Below, piece by piece: positions 1 to 10,634 of a DNA stretch of 64,000 bases (within the stretch, counting starts at the first letter, position 1; each line of letters begins with the position of its first letter). A program made the position numbers and the translations under genes. The stretch is from assembly GCA_963682055.1 (NCBI GenBank), contig OY821747.1, forward strand, positions 25,790,126 to 25,854,125, in the 5' to 3' direction. The notes under the pieces are model-generated. The model did no database searches, was not told the origin of the DNA, and saw only the letters and a program-made list of their open reading frames with translations. The DNA is from Primula veris (lineage: Eukaryota; Streptophyta; Magnoliopsida; Ericales; Primulaceae).

Positions 1-2
1 TG

Positions 3-266
3 TGTGACAGAGCTTTGACCACCATACCTGGTTTGTTGCGCAACAAAGCTAACGTTGAAGAAGATAATAAGAAACTGCAGGCCTATAATGAGTCACTTGA
101 AGAGAAGATACAAGAGCTAAAAGAATACATTAAGACATTGGAGGTTGAAAAAGAGGCTGCTAAGAAAGAGAATCAAAAACCAGTTAGCTATGTGTTGCTA
201 AGCCTAATCTTGTTTGTAATTTTGGTTTCTGTTTTCTTACTTAATGGTGAAGGTGAGCTAAATTAA
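3..266 (+). CDS. 3' end of a GRF-zinc-finger-like, coiled-coil, tail-anchored protein (partial)
   Basis: The reading frame is already open at base 3 and ends at TAA 264-266, so the 5' part lies before the window. The visible 87 residues start with CDRAL, which could be the end of a GRF-type zinc finger, then a charged coiled coil rich in E and K (about residues 18-55), then a hydrophobic segment of about 17 residues (YVLLSLILFVILVSVFLL) and a short polar tail. Zinc finger, coiled coil and C-terminal membrane anchor is a layout common among plant GRF-type proteins, many of them spread with MULEs. It converges on the transposase gene and may be the second gene of the same element. The family call rests on architecture because the zinc-finger core is not visible. 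Confidence 0.45.
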   Translation, partial: CDRALTTIPGLLRNKANVEEDNKKLQAYNESLEEKIQELKEYIKTLEVEKEAAKKENQKPVSYVLLSLILFVILVSVFLLNGEGELN

Positions 267-1110
267 GTGGGTTGGATGAGCTAGTTGTAATGTTGTAATG
301 ATGTGATGTGGTTTTAGTATAACTTGAACTCTTTTATGATTAATTGCAGTTGATGAAAATTCTGATCAAAATACTTGCTGTATTATTATTCTGACTATTC
401 TGAAAATGAGAAATGATATTAAGAATATACACTTGTAATGAGTTGCAGTGATGAAATTTGGTTCACATTGGTCTTCATTGGTACCTGAAAATACAAAAGG
501 AAAAAAATTCTGATCAAAATACCTCACTGATCAGAAAAAACTGAAATATTACCACTTGATCCATCAGAAAAAATTCTGATCAAAATTTTCAGTTATCAGA
601 CAAGTACCAAATTAGAGTAATAACTTCACCAAAACAACAGTAATAACTTTACCAAAATTAGAGTAATTAAAATACAAAGATAACAGCCATTTTCATTACC
701 AAATTAACAGTCACTACATCACCAAAATAACAGTCATTAGAATACCAAATTTTAGTCATTACAATACCAAAATTTGGTTCACATTATTATCTGTCATTAC
801 AATATTAAAGTAACAGTAATAGTTTCATCAAATTAGCACTACAAACTTCACCAAAACACAAAAATAACAGCCATTTCATTACCAAATTAACTGTCATTAC
901 AATACCAAATTTTAGTCATTACAATACCAACATTACAGTCATTACACCACCAAAATTACAGTCATAATTTAACCAAAAGTATTGCACCAAACTAATATTA
1001 ACAAAACACTTGATATCCAAACACTTGATATCAAACACTAGAAGGACCATCTTTCTTTGCCATTTTTGCCTTCTTTTTATGCTCCATATCAGCTAAGAGT
1101 GCTTGTGGTG
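267..1110. repeat. AT-rich convergent-gene spacer with degenerate minisatellite
   Basis: This spacer lies between the stops of the two convergent MULE ORFs. From about 595 to 990 it is a degenerate tandem repeat of a roughly 20-22-bp word, variants of ACCAAATTTTAGTCATTACA (for example near 733, 899 and 919). A second word, ATTCTGATCAAAATAC, recurs near 359, 507 and 570. I see no coding potential. Confidence 0.6.
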
Positions 1111-4100
1111 TCAAATATCTCTTCCCCCCTTTTGTATGTGACCTTTTGGCAGATTAATGGCACCTTGTTTTGGCCTTTTCAAGATTCCAGCATGCATTGT
1201 TTGAGGTTCATTTTCAGTGGATAAATCTTGATAATCAACTATGACAGGCCCTTTTTTAGGAGAATTTAATATCCTGTTACTCCTTCTAATCTGTATAACA
1301 AGTATATTTAAATAATTATCACATAAAAATGTGTGCTAGTATATATTAGTTAAAAAATAGAAAAATATTATTTCTTACTGGTTTTTTGGGTGTTAGCTTG
1401 AACTTAGTGCCAACTTTTTGAGAAGAATACAATTTGTTGGCCTTTGGAATTGGGTCATGTTGAATGATTGTCTGTGGTTGACTTGATGACATACAATTGT
1501 CAGCAGCAAGTTCCTTATCAATTTCAGCCCAAAGCCTTTCTTCTTCCAGATCTTCATTGTGGTTTATCTCACTAACAATTTCATTGATCATTGGTTCACT
1601 CACAAATACCTCACTCAGAACTGGCTCATTAAACACTGGTTCATTAAACACTGGCTCACTCAGAACTGGCTCATTAAAAATTGGCTCATTAAACACTTGC
1701 TCATTAAACACTGGCTCATTGAACACTGGCTCACTAACAGTTGACTCACTCACAATTGGCACATACTGCTCATCTCTCTCACACACCACAACCTCTGCCT
1801 CATCATCTCAATCATCTCCACTAGTGTCAGTCTCATCTACAAGCTGTACAGGTTCTTTTTCTTTATTTTTTTCTAATTCCCTTACCCTGTACTCTTACCT
1901 TTGGTGGCCTGCCACAAGTTCTAGAATTATGTCCTGGTTTTCCACAATTTCTACAATTCATAACAAGACCATTCCGGCTTATTTTAGATTGTTTTGGCTC
2001 ATTTGGTCCCCTTCTTCTAATCCTAGCAGGCCTCCCACGTTTTACCTCTTTTACAGGTGGTGGTAAAAGTATTGGATGCTCTTTGCTCTTAGGCCATAAA
2101 TCCTTACCATTCATGGGTTTCATGACATTAGAATACAATCTCTTGTATGTGCTAATACTATAGCAGGTGTGCACATAATCTTCTGGCTCTTTACCTTGGT
2201 GATATAAGCAAGCAATTCCATGTACACATGGAATTCCAGTGAGTTGCCACCCATTACAACCACAGGTTCTTTGCTCTAAATTCACCATAACACTCTTATT
2301 ATTAGGCCCAAACAGTTCAAATTCATCATCACCATTAAATTTTGCTTCCCATAAGTGCGAGATTTGTTTTAAAAAATCTAATCTCTTTCTTATTTTTGGA
2401 CAAATATCCATAGTGGTTACCCTCTCTACTGTACGTTTTTTTCTCATCACTTGATCCATCAGCTTCAACCTTATTAAATCAAGCATTGTAATTATGGGTT
2501 TCACTTTAAATTGTCTTATACAAGAGTTAAAACTTTCACATAAGTTATTGAGTAATAAAGGAGACTTAGTATGAGTGGAAAAGTGAGACCTTGACCAGTT
2601 TTTACCAGGTTTATTTGCAAGCCAAATGTAGGCTTCTTCATCCAATTTCTTCATTTCTTCTAATGTTGCATCAAAATAAGGGATGGTTGTAGCTCTTGCA
2701 GCCTTTTCTAGCATTTGTTTCAAGGCCACTCCTTTGTGTTTTTGATTGAAGTTGTTATACAAATGACGTAGACAATACCTGTGCTCAATGCCAGGCAATA
2801 ACTTAGCTACTGCTTTGATCAACCCCTGCAATAAAACATAGATAATACAAATGTTTTGATAAAAAAATATAGAATACCATTGAATACTAAATATACTAAA
2901 ATTATAGTTGGAAAAAATTACAGTGTACCTTTTGTTTGTCAGATATGATACTATAATTCTCTGGAATATCTATCTCAAAGTCACTAACCAACAATTTTAG
3001 AAACCATTTCCATGTTCTGTAATTCTCTATGTCCACAATAGCATAACAGAATGGGTAACAACAATTATTTGGGTCAATGGCTACTGCACTAAGCAAAACT
3101 CCCTTATGTGGCCCACTCAAATGGTAGCCATCCAAGCCTATCAAAGGCCTACAACCCTCCTTAAACCCTCTTTTCAAAGAGCCCCAACATATGTAAATCC
3201 TCCTAAAAATAGCAAAATCATTTCCTGGTCTATGTGAGACTTTCATAATTATTGTAGTCCCTGGATTTGATCTTTTCATCTCTTCTATATAATCCCATAG
3301 AACCAAATATTGCTCAACATTAGTTCCTTGCAGTCTTGTTTTAGCAATTCTTATAGCTTTGTAGGCTGTTGACATGGTTACTTTGCATTGTAAATCCATA
3401 TGTACTTGTTGCCTAAAGACTTGAACATTCCATTTAGGGTTAACTCTAATCTTTTCCATGTACCTCTTAGCAATGAACAATGGCTTACAAGCACTTATGT
3501 CTTGTGTCCTAGGGCAGTTGTGTGTTTCAACAATTGTCCTCACTTCTATTGTCACTTCATCTCTCACTGCAGCTGCATACAAGTACCATTTACACTTGAT
3601 GACATTCCCATCTTCTTTGTTGGTCCCATTAAAACACCTAACAATAAATTTCTTTGCTGAGTTCTTTACAAGTTTACAGTTTTTCCCATTCTGAAAAGAG
3701 TACATTTTTACAGCCTCTCTAAAGTGGTCTGGAGTGGGAAATTTCATTCCTAACTTGAAATTCACATTGTCCAAATCTGCTTCACCAAATACTAAAGAAC
3801 TGTCCACATGTTCTTCATCACTTTCTTTATCACTCTCAAAGTAATCAGAATCTACACAACCCTCATTCAATATTTCTTCATTGAACACTATGTTTGGATG
3901 AGAATTTGTTACATTTGGCACAAAATTAGGCTTACTTGAACTTGAAGGCCTACTTGAACTTGAAGGTAAATCTGTTTGGAAAAGTACAGTTAGGTCAACA
4001 AGACCATCATCATCATTACCCTCATCATCACTACCTTCCAAGATTGAAAATTTTCCAATATCACCATCATCTACATGTTGTTCTTCATCACTGTCATCAC

Positions 4101-4551
4101 TAGTATCACTAGCTCCAAATTCATCTTCACAACATTCAGCATACACTTCAACACACTTATCACTATTTATAAACTTGCCTAGGTTCACAACATCAATATC
4201 AACCTTAATCTGAATCAAATTATTCTCAAATTCTGAACCAGCTATCTTAAAAGCAAATTTCCTAACATCGAGCCATCCTAATTGAGCAGCAATAGCTTCT
4301 AATGACTTTAAAGCCAACCTTTTTGGGTTACAATAATCAACAAAAATCTTTTTCCCACCCTCATAACCACAAATATTTTCTCCATCATAAACAAAATTAC
4401 CCCCATGGTGAAAGTCTATTGAGAATAAGCTTGTCTTCGCAGCTGCCAAAATAAAGGTATTACAGGTTTTAAAGGTTGAATAAGCAGTTAACTTACAAGA
4501 TACTAATTTCATACAATATTTTCTATCAATTTTATCTCCAATTTTATGCAA
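1111..4551 (-). CDS. MuDR-type MULE transposase, four exons, apparently intact
   Basis: Deduced minus-strand exons are 4551-2929, 2825-1886, 1794-1379 and 1290-1111. All junctions are GT/AG and keep one frame, giving 1052 aa. In order: a PB1-like N-terminal module (about residues 41-138, SLFSIDFHHGGNFV); an acidic Ser-rich linker (145-250); a MULE DNA-binding region (about 265-350); the transposase core with Asp in GLDGYHL (474) and Asp in SDKQK (538), a CLRH motif and a candidate catalytic Glu in NLCESFNS; a SWIM zinc finger (CGC...CVHG); a zinc knuckle CRNCGKPGHNSRTC; then a repetitive VFNEP tail. Intron 1 restores the SDKQKGL junction. Introns 2 and 3 are predicted: without intron 2 the frame stops at 1863, and the unspliced path meets a frameshift and TGA. 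The ATG at 4551 is uncertain; the conserved part starts near 4430. Confidence 0.85.
1600..1745 (-). repeat. 15-bp tandem repeat encoding VFNEP/VLSEP pentapeptides
   Basis: About nine copies of a 15-bp unit (plus strand TGGCTCATTAAACAC and variants) lie in exon 3 of the MULE transposase. Read on the minus strand they give VFNEP, VLSEP, IFNEP and similar. The unit is a multiple of three, so copy-number change keeps the frame. Confidence 0.8.
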
Positions 4552-4668
4552 TGTTTTCTATTAACTTTATACAATGTTATCTGCAATTTTATGCATTATC
4601 TCCAATAAGCAGTTTGTACAAAAAAATCCCCAAATATCAATCGAAACCCTCATTAAAATAAAAACTGA

Positions 4669-5197
4669 TACGTTGGGTACCAAAATAGCGTTTTTCCCCA
4701 TTAATTCACAACCAAAATTGATAATAGAATTTCAAATTTTAACAAATGGTAGTGGACTCACCGTAACTTGGGACGAGAGCCTCGTTTCTACGTATTACCC
4801 ACACCATAATGCGTATCTTCAATAATTTTGCCAGCAACTATGATTGATTGAGTATGGTCATAAACCCTAGAATTTTGGGTGTATTTTTTTAAGGGGAGAG
4901 AGAGCGTGTGTTGTCCAAATATTGAAGCGCCAAATGTTTTATATTTTTTTAACTTATAAGTTATATAAAAAATAAATTAAAAACTATATAAAACTCAAAT
5001 GACAAAATTGCCCTCCTATCTCAGACCTAAGGCTATCACGTGGTGTCACGTGACCAGTCTCCGGTGACCTGAAGTGGGATTGGTCCCTTGATTGGAGAGA
5101 AAATAGTTACGTTGGGTACCATATTAGAAAACGTGGTACGTTGGGTACCAAATTGGTAAAAGATGATACGTTGGGTACCAAAATAGCATTTTTCCCC
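4669..5197. repeat. MULE terminal region with four copies of TACGTTGGGTACCA
   Basis: The 14-mer TACGTTGGGTACCA occurs at 4669, 5108, 5137 and 5167. Two of these continue into a longer near-identical motif ending in TTTTTCCCC: 4669-4699 and 5167-5197, 31 bp with one mismatch. The outer copy is taken as the terminal inverted repeat; the inner ones are subterminal or mark a nested end. The segment also holds the presumed promoter side of the transposase. Confidence 0.6.
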
Positions 5198-8100
5198 AAT
5201 TTATACGTAGTATGCAAAACAATTGCTAATTTAAGGCATTTTAAATATGTACTGAATTTTCGAAATTTAAAAATTTTAAAAATTTTCATATATTTTAAAT
5301 GTTAAAATATATGATAGAATTTTTTTATAAATTATTTCGGTAATTTAGTTACATGTTGAAATCCGATGAAATTTGCACGTGTTTATAAAATTGTATGAAG
5401 GGTGTTACGCTACATAATTAACTATTGAAAATACCCACATGTGTGTGTGTTTTTTAATCTAATTTGAACCATTTATTGGAAAAATAACACTACATTGACT
5501 ATTGCGTTATAGTAATATCATTCCAAGAGAGTAAGTAACTACGGATTAAAAGGGACTAAAGCACTCGTATATTAAAAAAACACTTAAAATTTTTCATATA
5601 TTTTGATGAAATTTTAATAATTATAGGCTTTCAGCATCCCGCATAGTAAAAAAATGGTTTACATATCTAATTTAGTCTCACCCACATTAACATTTTAGTT
5701 CCATCACTGATCATTCCAATTTTGTGAGAGAGAGACGGGGACCGGGAGTGAGTTGTGAGAGAGAGCAGTATTGTGTTTCAAAAGATTAGGAAACATTTAG
5801 GTTTTATTTGCAATTTTGTAAATTGTACAGTTGCGTGTTTATCTTTTGGGTGGTAATTAACATCCAATGATATTATTTACATTAGCGTGTCCTATATTCG
5901 TGTTTTTAATTTAAATTTTGTATATTTTCAACATGTTTTTGACATAAAATTTGGATGGAAAAATTAAAGATTTGAAAAAACACATGAATATAGGATAGTA
6001 ATTGAATTTTTTTAGCAATGTAAGTTAATAAACGAAAAACACGCAGCAATATAGAGGTACAAAAGTTGATAAAACCCCATAATATATTAAATACTGAAAA
6101 TCCGGGGACGTGTATAGTGCTCCTCAATGCCAAGATCATACCGTCATGCATCGATGGTGATGCGTATTCACAAATATAGTCATTTTCTAGCTCACAAGGT
6201 CGTGTCGCCAATTACTCACTTGGTGATATCATCAAGCGAAAAGAATATGTCATTTACTAGTTGATATTTGGTTTGGGATTAGTTCTGTAACCCATGCTCA
6301 TCAACAACAAACTGCACCACCTCTACACATTCATCCCATCTTTTATTATAAGATGCAATGTGAGCGTGTGTAGTGAAATTGAAGAATGGGTAATTTTGGT
6401 TAAGTATCTCTGCATAAACGTAAGATGTCATATATGTTGTGTTGGATACGTGTCTTTATATGACACCAGTTCGACATCCTATTTTATGTGTCGGACACAT
6501 TAACTCATTAACTACGCATACAGTTCAAACGGATCCACCTTGAATACTTCATGCAGGTTGTGAACACTTACGAAGCATGAGAACACTAAGTGTACCGTGA
6601 AAAAATCCGTCAACTTTCAAAAACTATAACTCTATCTAAAAAACCTATAAGACATTCATAAAAAAGTTGTAAATAATTACTAATATTTGTTGGTTGAAAT
6701 TAATATAGTTACAAGGTTTTCTAGTTAGCAAACTAAACATATAAATAAACTCGTATATGTAATATAATTATATATTATTAGTTATCATATCATAACTGTG
6801 TCGTATTCTAATTTTTTAAATTTGATGTTTTTACCGTGTGCATATCATGTTGTGTCGGACACATGTATCTAATCCGTGTACGTGCTACCTGGAATGCGAT
6901 CCAATATAGCCCCAATGTAAAATGCATATACTGGTGTGTACTTAAAATAACAATGCCAAACAATCCTTATTACTAATACTAGGATGGGTAATTTTCTAAC
7001 CGGTCAAGTTTTTTATCTTTATATTAACTGTAGTTTCAAAAAATAAAACTTATTTTAGTTTTAGTTCAAAATATAAAAACAGATGAAAATATAAACAGAT
7101 AAAACATTAAATTTTGTATTTGTCCGAGTCAGTGCGAGTTAATAATATATATTTTACATGTAGAAGTTTTTTTAAACATGAAAGCTTAATTTTAAACGTA
7201 AAATTTAATAAGAGAATTCAATAATTATTATTTTAAAAAACAGATAAAAATATAAAAACATGTAAAAATCATGAATTTTGTATTGGATGCATTAAAAATT
7301 AAATAAGTTTGGATTTGGACCATGGGATTTGGAGGAAAGGAAATGCAGGCCAATACATTAATTAGTACTCAATGATAGTGTTTGTGACTAGCTTAAAGGT
7401 GGGCTGGGCCACACGTGAGGGTAATAAGCATGTCCATGGCCTTTAGATATGGCGGGCCCAATGGAATACGCCAAATTATGGCAATACCCATAGGCCTTGT
7501 TTTCTTGTGAAGGGATTAGTGCGGGATAGTATTAAAATTACAATGGATCTTACAAATACTATTTTTGGTTAGACAAGCACGAGTGGAATTATTAGTGACA
7601 TGTGATACCAAATGACCCTAAAGAGGGTCATTTACAATACTAGGTGAGAGTGGTATTTATAATCACGGGACTACATGTCCACCCTATCTCACCATCCAAC
7701 CGCAATCTTGTGTGTATTTATAGTACCGGAATTTCTAATCACACAACCAAACAAGACCACAAAGGTTAAAGTCTTGAGATTCCCTCCAAAAATTAGGATT
7801 TTTTTTTTTTTTTAAATGATTTAGGATAACTTTGTTTATGAAGATGATGAGGGTGAAGCCGATATTTTTAATTTTTATCATCTGATATGATGGTCTACGG
7901 ATATGGAATAACACATATAACATTGTACTACTTGTATGATAAATGAAGATAGAAATGGGGTTTTGTGATTCAGTGTTTTGTCCTTCTTTCCTATTTACAT
8001 GTTTCATGATCCGAACATGTGTCAATTGTGAACTTATCATTATCGTATAGTACTTTAGAGTAGTGTTCATCTCTGCTCACTAACTCTTGATTTCAAAATC

Positions 8101-9433
8101 TTATACCACTATCTGAATCCTATCACATCTTCAAGGACACCATATCCTTAGTTACGTGGATCCGATGGCGCTCTAGCGATGGCATTCCACGATAAATTGA
8201 CAATGATCACTTAAGCATGATGATGGTAATATGACAACCATTCGACATCGATTGATTGTGCCTCATCATAAGGTTATGACAAGGTTCAGTGATATGTTCA
8301 CTAGACAGAACTTACAATTCCTAATCATTCGGAAACCTTCTAGGATATGTTCCCTATAGCTAATAACTTATATATATTCGACACAAGTTTATACATTAGA
8401 CAAGTGTTGTTTCAAACGGTGCATATTTAGAAAATTTATTTTATGAACCTCTTAAACTTTTTAAAAAACACCTTTGTCACGTGCATTTTCTTCCACTCCC
8501 GCGAATCACCTTAATAGATGTCGCAATGAGTGGTTTCAATCGTCACAAACTCCAATAGAGATGAATCAATGACTTTTTTTGGTAAGTTAAATCAATAAAC
8601 TTAGTTGAAATACGTCATGATACCTCTCACTTGTAGCGTTGATTGACATCCAAGGGTGACCAAAAAATTGGTTTCATTCGGATTTGACTAAAGTATTTAG
8701 AGAGAAACCAAACCATCAAACCGCATACAATCAATTTGGTTTGGCTTTGTTCGATTGGTTTCTCTACCATAATTGATGTCTGACACTGATAATTAACAAG
8801 AAATTTCATCGAGAATTATCTATATAATTAAAGCGCATGGTTTCAAATAAAAGTAATACAAAAGGGAAAATAAATAATATTGAGTTGGTAGTTCTATGAT
8901 CTTCTAACTTATTATAGATAATTAAAACATAAAATTATATTTATATGTTTATTATAATTATGAGTAATCGGTTCAGTTTAGTTTGCAACCAATTTAATAG
9001 GTTTTTAAAATTTTCATTTGGTTCGGCTTGTTTCAGCTAATGACAACGGTGTGGGTAGAAGAAGTGACAACGTCATCGTAAAAAAACACAAGAAATTTGC
9101 TATTTGGTTATGCTACATATCATAACATAAAATATTGAAAAGAACAACATATAGAATTTACATATCAAAACAACATATAACAATTTCATATCATAAACAC
9201 TTTGTTTAAAGACACAAATTTGACCCCTCTTTTAGAAAGACATTTGATCAGCTCAGGCCCTCTTATTTCAAACAGTTAAATTAACAAGCAACAATAAAAC
9301 AAAAAAGTAAAAAACTGTAACATATAAAGATCGAGTGTTTGGCCGATTTTATGTGTGGCACGAATTTATCTCGTAACAATTCATAAAAGGTTAGCAACAT
9401 TTTAAAGGTTGTACATTGGGTCACTTTGTGTAC
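5198..9433. other. AT-rich spacer, no supported gene
   Basis: There are no ORFs with recognisable domains, splice structure or codon character. The word TGTGTCGGACACA occurs near 6488 and 6852, which suggests a decayed repeat family. The rest is AT-rich with short homopolymers. I could not define ends for any element here. Confidence 0.6.
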
Positions 9434-10125
9434 TGGCGAGCCTGATTTTCTTCCCAAACTCGGCTAAATCAATTCGCGTCGGCTCCGATCTTCCGAGATG
9501 TCCGAAGTGGTTTGTGTCTCCTTCGATGGCGAGGTGCTCTTCCTATCTGCACAAGAAACGAACAGGGGCCCGGGGTTGATACCAGGTTTTCCCTCTCCAA
9601 CGGTCAAGTCAGTATTGGTATAGACTGAAGGTAGGAATATAGTTAAGGGTGAGGGATCGTGCCGGTTACAAGTCGTGGCGTCAGGTATCACGGGTAGTAT
9701 TCTAGAGGTCCGGGTTGTTTAAGCTTTATCTCTCCTCTCTGTCTTTCTGTGTCCCCCTCTAAGTGGTATTAGTGGGGGTATTTATAGTGTGATCAGAGGT
9801 GTATTAGCCCTTGGATCACTGTACTGTCAAGTGTTGATCCAACGGCGTCAGGTCATTTATGACTCTGACAAGGGTACTGTCCTTTGCCGGGGCCCACAGG
9901 GCTGGTCTGTGATTGGACCACGTCGATGAAACACATGAAGGGTCCCCTAAGGGAGCAGCAGCATTAATTGGAAAAGCATACTCGACACGCTTCTCTAGAC
10001 CGGCGTGATCACAGGCCGGTCTCTCCAGATCCGGGGTGATGCGTGGCCTATGTTTGACAGACCCGGATAGCATGCTGTGATGACGGTATTGCCCCGGACA
10101 AGGGGGTGTCGACATTCCCTCGCCA
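9434..10125 (-). repeat. 3' LTR of the gypsy element
   Basis: 692 bp, starting TGGCGAG and ending CTCGCCA on the plus strand, a perfect 7-bp inverted repeat. A minus-strand TATA box (complement of GGGGGTATTTATAG, 9773-9786) is shared with the other LTR. Confidence 0.97.
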
Positions 10126-10517
10126 ACAGCTCCCTGTCCGGAGTCGCCGTTGAGGACGGGGTCTACATGGATTTTTAGTCGTTACGGGGGCTCCGGTTAT
10201 CGTGTTCTTATGTTTGGCGGTGTGGAGATGTCTCGGAGTAGTCCGTCTCGTGACACGTGTTCTTGTTATTTATGCATTTTCTACACGTGGAGCATGCCTG
10301 GTGTACATTTATGGGGCACCGCCCCCGTCTCTTCGATTCTGCCAATGCCATTAATGCTAAGACGGCTGATGAGTGACACTTGGCAGACGACCTCTGCTTG
10401 CAGTACACGTGGCATGTGTCGATTGAGTGGCGGCGGTTATTTGTGGGAGTTCGTGTAATTAGCCGTCGCTGTATTTTCACCTTCTGGTAAATGTCTTTTC
10501 ACCTTCCATTAGGGGTC

Positions 10518-10525
10518 TATAAATA
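10518..10525 (+). promoter_or_regulatory. TATA box of the antisense extra gene
   Basis: TATAAATA lies 110 bp upstream of the ATG at 10635, outside the LTR and on the strand opposite to gag-pol. A CT-rich leader (about 10545-10565) follows. Spacing and context fit an RNA polymerase II core promoter. Confidence 0.6.
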
Positions 10526-10634
10526 CCCTCAGTGAAATCTCATTTTCACTTTCTCACTCTCTCTCTAAAAATTTCACAGCAACCTATTTTCTCTTCCTTC
10601 CCATACTTAGCAAAATCACAAACATCCAACCGAC

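Larger units (their letters stand above)
1..5197 (-). mobile_element. Mutator-like element (MULE), right-hand part
   Basis: The span holds a MuDR-type transposase on the minus strand, a convergent partial ORF on the plus strand, and at its right edge a motif of the kind that ends MULEs: read inward it starts GGGGAAAAATGCTATTTTGG (complement of 5178-5197) and continues into TGGTACCCAACGTA. The left end lies outside the window, so TIR pairing and the 9-bp target duplication cannot be checked. Convergent transposase plus second ORF recalls the MuDR layout (mudrA/mudrB); that comparison is inference. The right boundary could instead be 4699, where a near-identical copy of the terminal motif ends. 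Confidence 0.75.

Noticed and set aside
1346..1789. Separate minus-strand gene encoding VFNEP repeats
   Set aside because: Splice sites at 1885/1795 and 1378/1291 join it in frame to the transposase; it starts with no ATG.
1497..2066. Plus-strand Ser/Thr-rich ORF of 189 codons
   Set aside because: Shadow of the repetitive transposase exons on the other strand.
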